Of a stretch of 64,000 nucleotides of DNA, positions 1 to 12,536 are shown piece after piece. This DNA is from Lycocorax pyrrhopterus obiensis. Lineage: Eukaryota; Chordata; Aves; Passeriformes; Paradisaeidae. Position 1 is the first letter of the stretch; every line of letters starts with the position of its first letter. Below the pieces are notes generated by a model that saw only the letters and a list, made by a program, of their open reading frames with translations, was not told where the DNA came from and did no database searches. Location: positions 6,925,168 through 6,989,167 of the forward strand of contig JACSVZ010000016.1 of NCBI GenBank assembly GCA_014706295.1, written 5' to 3'. The translations under genes were made by a program, and so were the position numbers.

Positions 1-400
1 TGATTCCCAAGGGCATGAGCAAGTATTTTATTTGGTTCAGATTCAGACGTTTTCTCACACAATGCAGGATTTGTTGCAATTTCTTTTAACAAGAAGTTGA
101 CATAGGATTATATTTTGGAGATGTCTGCCTGTGTCCTCTGCAATTTGCAATTTTTAATACCTGTCACAGTTAATGAGATTGGTGTATAGATACTGATTTT
201 GTTTCTGTAAGAGCCCACCATCTTGATACCGGCAGGAAAAAGGTAAAAAACCCTCCTTCATATCTCTGAGACCTGTTTTCTACTACAGAGCAAAAACTCA
301 GACTGGAGATAATAGATGACAAAATAGCCAAAATTTCAGGGCTGTTTGGAAAAATTCTGACTATATGTCAAGATTGAGGCTCAATGAAGCCTTCCTTTTG
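1..400. other. Unique non-coding sequence, no feature recognised
   Basis: AT-rich single-copy-looking DNA. I see no exon, repeat or RNA gene here. The only structure is the approach to the MIR-like trace that begins near 401. Confidence 0.6.
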
Positions 401-480
401 CATTTTACAGACTGAGAGCCAGACAGAGAGAAGCTGACAAGAAGACATCAAAAGTGGGATGAGAACACAGACCTTCCTTC
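401..480 (-). repeat. Ancient MIR-like tRNA-derived SINE remnant (antisense)
   Basis: The stretch opens with CATTTTACAGACTGAGAG, goes on through CAGAGAGAAGCTGAC, and ends with AGTGGGATGAGAACACAG followed by ACCTTCC. The order and spacing follow the reverse complement of the MIR SINE family: a 'cattttacag atgag' core, then 'cagagaggttaag', then the tRNA B-box-derived 'gggattTgaaccca'. MIR-type SINEs spread before the mammal/bird split and persist in bird genomes only as diverged fossils. The copy is too decayed to have a function of its own. The family is matched from memory, so a profile search should confirm it. Confidence 0.5.
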
Positions 481-1855
481 TCTCAAACGAGAACAACGTA
501 GGATCCTAGCAAGCACATCTTGTACACGTCCTCATGTGGATTTCCACAGCAGACAAGCCATGTATGAGAAATTCACAAAAATCTGAATATAACAGGGGTA
601 CAAAAGAACTTCTGACCCAAATTTATCCCATCATCCAGTTATTCATCTGTTCAGTCACACCACCACTGTTTCAGTATGTCCTCACCTTGGAATTCCTGAG
701 ACAAAGAACGTTCTGAGCGCAGCAGAGTAATAACTGAGTTGTTCACAGAGACATCTCTGAGAGCAGCCCACGAGCAGCCCTTGCCATGCACACAGCCCAT
801 TTCCCAGGTTCTTTCAGACAGCCAGAACACAGAGCACGCATCAAAGTAGCCACTGAAACCCATTCCTGACTTCGGATCTTTCAGCTAAAGATGCACATAA
901 AAAAGCTACCATTGAGGACTATATGCACGGTCCTATGACTCCTTTGGAGTCACCTTACAGATATACCAACAACCTTATTATATTCCTCCAGCTACAGAGA
1001 TTTTATGTATTTCTCTCTAAGAACATTCTGACAGTAATAATCAAAACAGAGAAGCAGCCTTAACACGTGTTTGGTGGGCTCTATGATAATATAAGCAAGT
1101 CTCTAAGAAGTAAACTCTAGTTTCCTTCTTTTCTCCTTTGCAAAGGAACGCATTCGAACAGTAATTGCTTGCACAAAGTGCAAGAAAATTTTGAAATAAT
1201 TTGCGCTGTGTGACACATCCCTTATGAAGTGAGAGATGTGTAATATTCTGGGTGTTACTTTTTAATTAAAGCCAAAGAGCAATCTGGATAGATTTTGTTT
1301 TTTTCTTCCAATAATATACAGGTCATCCCCAGCAACATAATGCTATGAACTATTTACCTCTTACACAACACGGAGCTGCAAACCACGAACACATTATGCA
1401 CTTCTTCACTTCAAAACATGAATAGAATATGATTGACGATCTTTTAAGACAAATTATTTTCTTCTCCTTTTTTTTTCTACCTATCTTTGAAGTTATGCTG
1501 CTGAAAGCCTACTATGTGAAGCAAACATTACTTAGGGGTTCCTGTACTGTGTGTACTGTGCACAGAATGAAAACCCTACAAGGAGGTTTATCATTGTAAA
1601 GTTCTGCTTGGCTTTTTAGCTCTGCTCTTATCATAGTCCTGGATCAAAGGAACAAGGAGATCTGTTGTGGTTAGTTAGGAAAAGTCACTATAGAGAAATA
1701 AAAGGCCCAATAACTTTAACCCAGGTTTCCACATGGTTTGGACTACAAAACTTTCCAGCATGGATAAGAACACACCAGAATCACATCAGTACACAAATTT
1801 TGCTAAAATGAAAGTTGGGCCACTTCTAACAGCTTTGATGAATTGAAAGCAGTTA
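481..1855. other. Unique non-coding sequence
   Basis: No coding exon recognised; open frames do not exceed about 70 codons. The one item of structure is a small perfect inverted repeat at 1168-1184 (CTTGCAC, 3-nt loop, GTGCAAG). A T-rich run lies near 1468-1478. Confidence 0.6.
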
Positions 1856-2100
1856 TCACAGAATCACCAGGTTGGAAGAGACCTTCAAGATCCTCGAGTC
1901 CAACCCATGCCCCAAAACCTCAACTAAACTAAACCATGGCACCAAGCACCACGTCCAATCTCTTTTTAAACACGTCCAGGGATGGTGATTCCACCACCTC
2001 CCCGGGCAGACCATTCCAATATTTTTATCACTCTTTCTGTAAAAAGCTTTTTCGTAATATCCAACCTATATAAGATTTAGTTTAACAGCCACCCTTTTCT
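1856..2100 (-). mobile_element. CR1 LINE, 3'-end fragment, antisense
   Basis: The plus strand reads TCACAGAATCACCAGGTTGG, then 'agaccttcaagatcctcgagtcc', 'ccagggatggtgattccacc' and 'ccaatatttttatcactctttctgtaaaaagc'. This is the reverse complement of the avian CR1 3' region, whose sense strand ends in repeats of ATTCTATG. CR1 is the main LINE of birds and is usually 5'-truncated, as here: only about 245 bp remain, none of it coding for an intact ORF. It resembles the group that includes CR1-J. Substitutions and small gaps show an old insertion. I see no target-site duplication, which is normal for CR1. Confidence 0.93.
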
Positions 2101-5100
2101 TTCATTTTGACTTCCTGATACCATTTGAGGTGTAAATCAGAATGCACACGGATACAAAGCAAAAATAGCTCACTGGCTTTGTGATTTATTTTTTTTTTCC
2201 TCTATGGAGCTACTCCAGAGCTTTGACTATGTACATACTTTAGGACATATACAATCAGGACAACAAGGAAGTCTGTATAAAGTCTCAGAAAGCAAATATA
2301 ATAGGAAGAGAATTTCTGGTAGATTTTCATTAGGATCTGAGTACATACTAAGCTAAGTCTTGATTTTTTCTAAGCTTTCCCAGAATTTCCCCTTAGCTAA
2401 GAGGAATTCTGTTTGGAAACTGCACACAAAAGACAGTGATAGACACAGTGAGAGCACTGCCTGATTTTTATTGGTTGAAAGCAATATCTTATCCTTGAAG
2501 CCAAAGTCAAGGTACTTCTGCTGCTGTGCACCTGCTGAATCCTTTTTCTCATCAACTTGCAACCTAGAATATGACTCCAAAGACTGATACCTCCTGTGAT
2601 ATCAAAGGAGGCAAGTTGGGAAAAATGCCTTATTTGATCACATGGCCAAGAAATACCCAAGGGACATCCTGATGAGCCAACGCTACCGTCTGCTGGAATT
2701 TGATAATGAAAATGCTGCTGCCAGGCACTGATAAACAGCCACTGAAATGAAAGGCAAAAGCAGTCACTCTACAGAAAGTCTTTTATATTCAGGAAAAGGG
2801 ATCATCAATAGCTTTGATTCTTTTCTTTTAGGGTTTTACTTTAATAATTGGTGTGTTTAGGACCTGTACTTCTCCCTGCATTTTTAATTCCAGGCAGTAA
2901 CTTCTTTCACGTGCCTCAATGTACAACGACAAAAAGTCAGACGCAGGTTTTGTGACTGAGAAAAACCATTTTCTGTTTTGATAACTTGACTTATATCGCT
3001 GGAGGATTTTACACAAATAGAACTGAGACCAGGTTTCAGTCCTGTATCTTTCAAATGCTCTTTTTGGGCATCATATATAATAGTGCTCATCTACTACCAG
3101 GATTTAAGCCAGTTGCTGTTATCTAGCGAGTTAAAAGAACTGCACGTTATTCGCACTATCAGAAAGCCAGGCAGCCACCAACACAGAGCCCTGATGAGGC
3201 TTTAGCTCTGTGGAGGTGGGAACAGAACCTGCAGCCAAGGTCTGTACACCACACTATCACTAACTTGCTCTGGGATGCAAAGATTGTCAGTTCATCCTGC
3301 TGGACTGAGGTGTTGTTTGTTTATGTTGGCTCCTCAAATGGCAAGAGCCACGTGCCATTTCTGTTCCCTGCATCCACAGGAGCCCCTGTTGCACAGGAGG
3401 CTTCGACACAGCCTGGGGTAACACCAAATGGTCAAGACATCACCCATTACTACAAAGGAAATCCATTAATTTCTCACTTGTTCACTTTTAGTAAATAAAT
3501 TTCCCCCATGTCCTTAACAACAGAGGTATCTAAAAGCACTAAACAATCCAACACAAACATGCAATTTCAGTATCTGCCTTCTTCGGGTTGAGGCGACCTC
3601 AGTGTATGTGAGCAGTCATTAAACTCCTCTGAGTTCTCAGTTCAGTGTTCTTGTTCTCATGTCACAGATTCCATGCATAGAAGCAGACAGAAATTATGAA
3701 TTTCTCCCAATGGAAATCTCTCACATTCCATATACAGCCAAAATCAGCAAAACAATAAGACATACAACAGAACTTATTTCCACCTTAGCCTCAAGGAATA
3801 TATACCAGGAACATATATTTTTTGTAGCATGGCACACACTGTTGTGGTTTCTGCACACTTTATAGAAATTTGGCAAGTTACAAACCCATGAAGGTTCCTA
3901 ATCTACCCATAGTAAATTTTTATTTTTCGTGAACCTAATATATCATCACAGGCTTTCCATACATCCTGATGACACTGGCCACTTTCACCCTTGCAGGTAA
4001 GAAGAGGTTTTTATGACAGAGAAATACTAATATCCTTCTTTTGATCAGCACCTTGTTTAAAAAGCCACAAAACCAAACGTTCTGTTAGGGTCTCTACCAC
4101 ACTGATGACTTTCCACAAGTTTGTTGTGGCATACATCATATAGATCCTGCCCAATTGCCACCTGAGTTAGACTCGAAAATTGCCTTCCCTGCCAAGACTG
4201 TCTGCTGCTTTAGGTCTTTTTTTTCCCAAATTTCTTCAAAAGCTCTATTGCCTGCAGAGCTTTCCTCAGCTTTGAGCACATTCTGCAGGACCAGGTCACA
4301 ACTTAGACCCTTTCAGCAATACCCACACAGGCCTAACAAACACACAGTCCCAGCAGAGCAGGGATTCCCCACATTTCCTTTGTTTCAGCAAAGACCCACC
4401 AGGACTGTGTTTGCCTTCAGCAGAGAGCAGTGACTGATTGCTGGCAATTAGAATATCCCACCTGCCAGCTCCATGCCCACAACACCCCCACTAGAGAGGA
4501 TGTCACTCTGATTATGTTTTACAGGCACTTTTCTCCAGTATCTCACAAACCTTCTAATTCATCTTGAAACGTGCGTGCCAATTTGTCTTTTTGTTTACGT
4601 TTTAATCGTCCTGTTGTTCTTTACGTCGCTCTTGCAACAGACTTTGATTTGAAGCTGTAATTTTTCTGAGTTTTATGAATTGTCACGCTCTGCTTTATCT
4701 CCAGACACATGGTGCAGAAGGAGAACTATCTGCAGATTCCAGGTGCTTCCAGCACTGAACAGCAGCTAAGGGAAGACATAAAATGTCTGTTTACTTTACT
4801 GCATCTGACTGTCACCACGCAGCACAGGAAGTTTTTTCACCTTGTTCTCTAGGCTGTCCTGCTGATTGAAGCCAACAAAAGGTGACAATTCTTGCAACTG
4901 CAGCTGTTGGGGTTTCATGCCCTTTTATGTCTAACTTCCTCTGAACTGGCTGCCCTGGGGATTTGAGACCTGTACACAGCCCTCTGACTACCAAAGCAGA
5001 AAAAAAGCCCTACATGTAAATAGTTATAAATAGCTTATCAATTCTTATGCTTGAAAGGTTCTTTTGACCATCATACCAGAAGAAAACATTTGGAACAGTT

Positions 5101-5452
5101 TTCCTCCAGGCACTTGAATGATAAAAGAAGGTAAAGAGTAACAGAGGAAAAAAATAAAGGAGGACAGAGGAAAAAAACCTCATTACTCATAAGCAAATCA
5201 CCAGAACTTGGGTATATTTCCTGAAATCAAAGTAGCTGTGTTTTCTTTATACATTAGAAAAAAAAAATTGTTGGAAAATTTACCATAAACATGATGGTGC
5301 TCATGGAATAATTAGAGCAACACTGCAAACACATTTTTCAGTTAAACTTCCCTTAAAATCTGGAGTCCAGCTAACGAAGAGAAAGACAGCAGTGGACGCT
5401 GACAGATGATTGTCTGTCAGTAACATGGCAAAAACACTTGTCATTCCCCAAT
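2101..5452. other. Unique non-coding sequence
   Basis: Mixed AT-rich DNA without a recognisable exon, repeat family or RNA gene. The longest open frame is 92 codons (4155-4433 +), and it resembles no protein I know and has no convincing splice context. A slightly GC-richer patch lies at about 4150-4440. Confidence 0.6.
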
Positions 5453-5491
5453 TCAAAAAGAAAAAAAAGAAAGAAAAAAATAAAGAAGAAA
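5453..5491. repeat. A-rich polypurine tract
   Basis: A purine run made almost only of A with scattered G, plus a single T. It is low-complexity sequence. It could be the poly(A) relic of a retrocopy, but nothing upstream looks like a retrotransposed gene. Confidence 0.8.
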
Positions 5492-8400
5492 CAATCCCTG
5501 CACAGATTTTGGGTAATTTTGGGTACGGATGGTGACTACAGCATAATGTTTATCTTATCCATAGTTACGTTAGCTGCAGCTTCAAATTACTCAAGATTGC
5601 AGAGGCACATTTGTATTTGTAATTGTTTGTACACAATATTGAAAATCTGGATGCATAAACACCTGTCCTTTTTAAGAGTAATGGAAAGACCCTTTACCTT
5701 GTTAACATTTCAGAACAAAGAAAGCTTAGACAGCAAAGAAAGCTTTGCAGCTTAGACAGCAAAAACCTTGGTAAATGATAGAATAAGTAATGACACCTCA
5801 CTTCAGAGGAAAATGGGCCAGAGAGAATTCTATTTGATTTCTGTTTCATTATGGTTTTTCATTTCATTTTAATTTCCAGCTTTAAAAATTGAATATGAAC
5901 AATGTTTGATTTTGATGATTTAAAAAAAAAAAGCAAAGCATGAGAAAGACTAAAAAAAACATTTCCAGTGTTTAATTTCTTAAGTTCTCAATTTTAAATA
6001 CATGAAGTAGAGCGGAAAACAAATTTTAAAAAAAATTACATACAAGTCACTGAAAATTTGATTCTTAGAGGCTAACTGTTCAATACTCTTGGGAATCAGA
6101 CATTGGATGCTTAAGTATGACACCTGAAATCAACAAATTTGAAACTCTGGACTTGTGTGTTTATTCTAGAAAATTCCTGCTTTCTGAAGATTTCAGAAAA
6201 TGTATGAGGTGTAATGCAGAAAACCTCCAAATCCTCTGTATTATAAAACATACAGTAATAGACCTTATAATAGAGCTTATTACAAACACGGGAAACTTCA
6301 GACAGATGATGGATAGGAAATGGATCAATATTGCAACAGTAATTAATAATTAATTAGATCACAAGCAAGACTATTACTTTTCTACATAATAAGCAACATT
6401 CATATTTGCAGAAATTCTAAGAATTTGATACCACTGGCAACCTTTTTACATTAAATTGATTTTGTAAACAAGGAAAGAATTAAAAGACAACTTTAGAAGG
6501 AAAAGCTTTTAGCTGTATTGCTATTCAACCACATGTCCAGTAAGAGAGTATTACAGGCAAAAGTGGATTAGAGATTATACACAAGAAAAGAAGTTAAATC
6601 TCCGGCTCCAAGTTTTGAGGAGTTTTATTGGTCATCAACAAAGAGTCATCACGCCCATCCATATCCCCAGGAACATTCACAGACTGGTGAGGAGTTTGAG
6701 CTTGGTGACTCTTCAACATCTATCCAGAAAATAGAATAATCTGTATTTTTTTAAGGCTCACATCACAAAGAGAGCAAAGGTATCTAATTCTTAGCCTATG
6801 ACATAGAATGAATCAGAGACAAGGCAGCAAAACTGCGTTTAGGGGAAGAAAAAGGCTTCTGATAAATACAGAGCTAGATAAACAAAAATAATCCAAACTC
6901 CAGTCTGGTTCTTAGCTCTGCTCAAGGAGCCTTTTCCTTTCTACAGCCAGAAGGCAGAATTGAATTCTGATCCTAGGGCTGGTATCACCTACTCCGACAG
7001 CACATGGGGGCGAAGTCACACAGCCTCCTTTTGGAAAATGGATGCAGTCAGGAGTGGGAGCATAATGTGTTTGTGAAAAAAAACCCCCTCAAACTGCCTG
7101 AGAGGTCACTTCCCCCCAAACCTGTAACACTGAGAAAAGGACAATCATCACCTTCGTTAAACTGTAACAAAGCCACTTTTGAGATAAATTAAAAGCCAGA
7201 TTAAAAGAACCATAATAAAAAGCAAGGAAATATTTATCAGTGGGGAAAGAGACAATGAAAGCAGCATTAAACCTAGGTCTGAAAACACCAGCAGTTTTTC
7301 TGCTGGCATTGGCACTTCTGTAAACTGCTTGGACTAGTTATAGAAGGAGAAATCTGTATTTGTGAACGTTCTGTAAACATTTAGCATTATGGTTTATTAG
7401 GCTGTATTGCTGATAGTGATCCTGCATATACACTTCATTGACTGCTGGTTAATGATTGTCATTAATAAATCCAATTACTAGTTTGATCCTGATATGGTTA
7501 AAACTGTGCCAACTGAGCCATTTTCTTCTATGAATGGCTCTGGTAAAATGCAGTGCAGCTTCAAATCCGATTGCTTTTCTTCCCACTCTACATGGATGCC
7601 CAAAACTGCCCATCTACAGATCAGCATTGGTAACAATTCCAGCTTTCCAGCTCTGCTCCCATATCAGACTTGTAAGGAACTCATTATGACAGCTTTGCAA
7701 GAAAAGGGCACCATAATGGGTGTAAATAAGATAGGTCAGGGTACATTTGATAATGGTTTGTTTTTGACAGATTAGGGATTGAAGTCCTTGGTGGAAATGG
7801 CTTTGCATCTTTCTAGAAATACTGTAACAAACCAGCCTGATTTTCAGGGAGTGAAGCAAATTACTCTTTATGCGTCATTGGATTTGTTAACCTAGGGAAC
7901 TCTGTTGATTATTTGGCATTGTGCAGATTTGTGTCTTGTCTAGAACATACTTTCTCTAAATTCAAATTACCGGATTCTTCTCAACTCACATTCACTGAGC
8001 AGTAGACTGAGGACTATAACATCACAAAAGTCCCATTCCCCACTCATTCTCTTTTTATAAAACAATTTTTCCTAAGCATTGTAAGAGCACATTATGTCCC
8101 TGATATTCTGTAGCCCACTAGAAAAAATTCCTCTTTTTGACACTTCATTATTGGCAGTGTGACAACATTCACTTGCTCTTTCCATGCACCCTGATAAAGG
8201 CTGATTGTTTGCCTTCAACAAATCATGCCCACTGACAAAGCTGATGCTGATTTCCACCCGGGATCCAGCAGTTCACTATCACAGGACTATTGTCTTCTAA
8301 TCCCTCTCTCTGAAATGTACCAGTAAAATTACAGAACAGACCAACAATTAAAAGGCTTACTGCCCTCTAGTAATATTTTGCCAAATAAATAATTTAACCT

Positions 8401-8895
8401 TTTCTTTTTCCAAGTGTAGGTATTCTGGGTTGGAGCAGACTGATGGCACAACAATATTTGCTATCCTGGGTCTATTATAAACCATATCCCATAACATCAT
8501 CAGAGGTTTTTTCTGTGTAGCAATGGGATTTGCTTACAGATACCAGAAGCTTTTTGGAAATGCAGTTATCCTATTTTCAAAGAATAGTGAAAGCTTGCTT
8601 CATACAGGAATATAATTTTGGTGTTTATTCAATGGGTCAGCAGTGTTTTCTTAAAAAAAAAGATAATTTCTGTTGCTGCAGCAGCATCTGCTTTTTCTAT
8701 GCCAGCTATTTGCGTATGTGGTTTCTTCTTTCAGTCATTTCACTGACATCTGGAGAACTTTATCAACTCATGGTTTTGACCTGGTTACAAATGTCTCTGC
8801 TGAGCATTTGAATAAACTGAATTGTTTGCAAGAAAACAACAAATGTGAAGTTTTACTGTACTAAGGGACAGAGATATTTTAGAATATCAATACTT
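5492..8895. other. Unique AT-rich non-coding sequence with one short duplication
   Basis: Very AT-rich from about 5840 to 6500. A 15-bp direct repeat (AGCTTAGACAGCAAA) occurs at 5723-5737 and 5749-5763. An A-run lies near 5921-5932. No exon or repeat family recognised; open frames stay under 95 codons. Confidence 0.6.
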
Positions 8896-8928
8896 GAAAA
8901 AAAGAGAGGGGGAGAGAGAGAGAAAGAG
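8896..8928. repeat. GA-rich simple sequence
   Basis: An imperfect (GA)n/(GGA) polypurine tract with about 33 consecutive purines. It is a simple repeat that may be length-polymorphic. Confidence 0.85.
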
Positions 8929-10800
8929 CTACGGTGCTCTAAGAACTATTGAAACTATAATGATTGAAGAACTAATCAAGGATGATAAATTGCTCTACTA
9001 GATGAATGAAAAAATCACCCAGTATCCCATGCAAAATTGTTGAATAAAGACTGAAAACTTATCTCTGTTGCATCATTGAATGAGTTTACATTTCAAGTAA
9101 CAGCTGCAGTTAAGAACTCCACGGTACAGAAGCACTTCTGGGTAAAGGTTTAATAGCAGGCTGATCTGTCAACTGGAATAAGCCAGTATGGCCTTACTGA
9201 CCAAAAAAAGACAAAGTCTAAGTTACTGGGTGAGACATTTGGTGCAAGTCATGGAAAAAATATGAATTGTGCTGCTTTAGAGCACAAGCTGGGAATAACT
9301 GCTTCAATTTTTTTCTTACAGGTTTCTCTTCCTGTGACTTCCACCCAGAAACCCGTGTGCTTCAGCAGACACATCAGACGTGTTACTTTGGTCAGTACTG
9401 ATGGCTGAAGTCCTCAGGTGCAGAGAGAGGGAGAAAGGACTATCCAGAGCCCAGCACAAGCAATGGGAATGCTGCAACAGAGGTGTCTCAGTGTTATGTT
9501 TTATATCTGCTTGCACAAATTAAGGAGACAAGTGCTGAAATCTACCCAGGCAGCAGTAGCTGCTGTAGCTGCCTGCTTGCACCAGGAAACTTCTGATCTC
9601 TTATAACCTCTAATATCTTATATGTCTTCTTCTAACAACCTTTCCCATAGCCTGATGTGAATTTTCTAAAAGCCACTTGACTCTCTGCTCACTCCACGAG
9701 CAGGCTCCAAAAGCCACGGGAGGCAGTTTGCCCAAATGTATTGTTCAGCCATGCTCATTTTATGGATGTTGCTGCATAGAACCCACTGGTTTACAAGAGT
9801 CTCTCAGCTTACAGGTTGTACTGGAATCCCTTCAGAACCTGGAAAGGGCATTCTAGCAGAAATAGAGGTTGTAAAAATCTAAGCAAAATTGCTTTTAATA
9901 ATCCTTGAAGCCTTGCTAGTGGAACACCACGACATTGTATAGACATTTTCGAGGGCTACTAAAACTTTTAAACGTGAAATCTGGAGCTACTTCTTCACCA
10001 GACAACAACAAAGTTGTATAACAAATGCCTTAAAACTCCAGTTTTGGACTGCATGTTTTGGGCTTATTCACAATGAAAATAACTTTATCTTACAGCTTAA
10101 TTTATCACAGAAATTCTTGGTTGAGCACGTGAGCACAGGTGACAAAGGAACATCAGTAAAATGGGTACAAATTAAAGAGGCAGAATGTCAGCTCAGAGGA
10201 GGTAAAGTATCGATTATCAAAATAAAAGTACAGAGATAATGGGAATAAATCTCAGAACCAGAAGACAAAATGAAAACCAAAAGCATCCCTGCTCCTCAAC
10301 AAAAAAACCCAGAAATTGCAGCAGACCTACTGTGACATCAAGTATGAAGTTATGTAAATACAGAAGCACAAGAAGGGAGCATTTTAATGTGAATGAGCTG
10401 AAAAAACCAAAATTTGGAAGACAGGGTGGGAATTTTTAAATCATTCCATAGGTAACAGTTATCTGCTTTTCTCAGGTGCAAAGGACGTGCATGCATCTTT
10501 ATTTCATGCACCAGTTGACCTGGATGTATTAGAACGACGCAGCTTCTGCTACTTAAAATTGAATTACACACCACAATATCTGCCTGTTGGAAGAATGGCA
10601 GTAGGGGACAGGACAAGGAGAGATGGAGAGGATTCAAGTCCTCTGGCAGCACTTTGTTAAACATCCTTCTGCCTTTTTTCAAAGGGGGAACATAAGGTGC
10701 CTTCTCAGAAATTCCGCCTGAGGCTCTGGGAAAGGGAACTATGCTTTCTAGTGGGGAAGGTTAATATGAACCTGTCTGAGGATGAAAAGTGACAGGTGCA
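8929..10800. other. Unique non-coding sequence
   Basis: No repeat family recognised. From about 10483 the plus strand stays open for roughly 60 codons after a pyrimidine-rich tract ending in CTCAG, which looks like a splice acceptor. The translation is unfamiliar, and frames of this size occur by chance throughout the window, so I do not call an exon. Confidence 0.55.
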
Positions 10801-11100
10801 ATCACTCAGCGCCCAGACACGGCCACGCAGAACCTCGCAGGAATTTTCCGCAGCGGCCCACGCGCGCCCGGCACGCTGCTCGTGAGGAATACGGAAACCA
10901 GGGCAGCTCAGGAGCAAATGTTTGTCCCTCCTCGTGCCACCCTGTGGCAGAGCACAGCTGCTCACACACTGCCCACTGGACGGGTATTAAACTGCCAGCG
11001 CTCCCAATTGAATTGCTGCATCCCCTGCCACACTGAAGCGCTGCTGCTGGGGCAGGAACAGCCTCTCCTACTCACGGTCTAAGATGGCTTTGGCTGCGTG
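10801..11100. promoter_or_regulatory. Compact CpG-rich patch (CpG islet), possible regulatory element
   Basis: Thirteen CpG dinucleotides fall between 10810 and 10893, including a CGCGCG run at 10861-10866. The surrounding tens of kilobases are CpG-poor. A kappa-B-like decamer, GGAATTTTCC, lies inside it at 10840-10849. CpGs continue more sparsely to about 11090. Surviving CpG clusters in bird DNA usually mean an unmethylated promoter or enhancer, or a recent GC-rich insertion. I see no TATA box or downstream gene. Several overlapping open frames on both strands here are explained by high GC and not by coding. Confidence 0.4.
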
Positions 11101-12130
11101 GCTGCAAAATGCAAATCTGTTCCTTAGGAATGGGAAATGTGTAATGAGGAGAGGAAAAGAGAGTCCTCCTGCCTGTGTTTAGGAATTGTGGGCATGAATG
11201 TACATGGAATTATATGATCACGCTCTGTTTCTAATCAGGACTGCCTCTACCTGCAGTTCCACCACTGATGATCCTACTGCACCTGAGATGATTTCAGCCT
11301 GTGGGGGGACTGGAGGTGAAATACCCTGCACCTGCAAAGCGAAGAAACAACTTTAACCCTTCCAACTCACAAGTCTGTCATGTTTCTTGGAAACAACAGG
11401 CAAAAAATGCTCTTGCCTTAATATTTTTTCTGCTCTAAAAAAGATGAAAACAATATTTAAGTCCTCAACTATCACTGAAATGTACTTTTGTCTGAAGAGT
11501 CTTGTGGATTTCCTCTGTAATGTCCTCAGTCCAAACCAGAGACTGGGTAGAGATCACAGACCCCTCCTGGCCATTCCCTGGGGAAACTAGGACATGCTCA
11601 GGAGATGATGCCTTCACGTGGCAGGACCAGCCCCAAAATACAGCACAGAGAGGGTTATGTCTTCAAGTTTCGTAGTAGCAGAGACATCCAACTATTTTTC
11701 CCAAGATGAGGTGCCAGACACAATATAAATTATTATGGAATATCTATGCCTTCAGTTCAGGACCACGACTTGTTTATGAGTGGGATGCTTTGCAAAACAT
11801 TCTTGAAAAATAGGTTTGCCTATTCTGCCTCCCTTTCCCTAGATTTTTGCAATATTTCTTCTCCATATCTTTCTAATCTATTTTTGTCACCTTCACCTGA
11901 AAGGTGACTTCTTTGGAAGGATGAATGATGAGATCTCTGCAGTGTCTGAAGACAATCCTGGATGAAAGATGCTGCAGGAATGCAAGTCATTACTAGTATT
12001 GTATTTCTCTGTATTATAGTGGGTTTAGTCTTATTATATTCTCTGCTTTTTTCTTTGCCAGCTATTTGCACATGTGAGCTGCTCTTTCAGCTCTATCCCT
12101 CCTCTCTGCCCGTGTTTACCCTGTGATCTT
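11101..12130. other. Unique non-coding sequence
   Basis: No exon, repeat or RNA gene recognised. Open frames are below 85 codons and unfamiliar. Confidence 0.6.
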
Positions 12131-12164
12131 TTCAATCAATCAATCAATCAATCACTCAATCAAT
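12131..12164. repeat. (CAAT)n tetranucleotide microsatellite
   Basis: About eight CAAT units, with one variant unit (CACT) interrupting the array. It is a simple tandem repeat and a plausible length-polymorphic marker. Confidence 0.95.
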
Positions 12165-12495
12165 GTCTTCACTATTCATTACCTACTTAAAAATTCACTG
12201 TGTTTCATGGGGATTTAAAGTCATATTAGTAAGGACAAATTGCTGTGGTTTACAAGAGAAAATCCTTTGGTATTTATCTACATGTGGAATCCAGAGACTG
12301 ATTACAGCAAAGAGTTAAATATGTCAGCATCAAACACATGGAATGAGGATGCCACCTACAAGCAGAGTCTTCACATTACTAATTGGCTTTCTTTTAAAAT
12401 TTTCCAGCTGACTAAAGATCATTGTAGCTGTTGAAGCTCCAGTTCTGTACCCAACACAAAAAGCTTGTTCGAGATGTAATGGGCAGCACACAGAG

Positions 12496-12536
12496 CAGTA
12501 GTTCTCAACCCAATTTCTAAGGACCCTCATTTGAAA
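12496..12536 (+). mobile_element. Possible terminal remnant of a hAT (Charlie-like) DNA transposon
   Basis: The sequence CAGTAGTTCTCAACCC, then 'aggaccctcatttg', resembles the terminal inverted repeat of hAT-Charlie elements, whose ends typically read CAGTGGTTCTCAAC followed by a 'gggaccc' block. The opposite terminus and the expected 8-bp target duplication were not found, so this is at most a short diverged end. A chance match is possible. Confidence 0.35.

Noticed and set aside
3190..3215. C/D snoRNA-like CTGATGA box
   Set aside because: No D box at suitable distance and no terminal stem.
10483..10665. Open plus-strand stretch after a pyrimidine-rich CTCAG acceptor-like site
   Set aside because: The roughly 60 open codons have an unfamiliar translation and run past any clear donor site into a stop; chance explains this.
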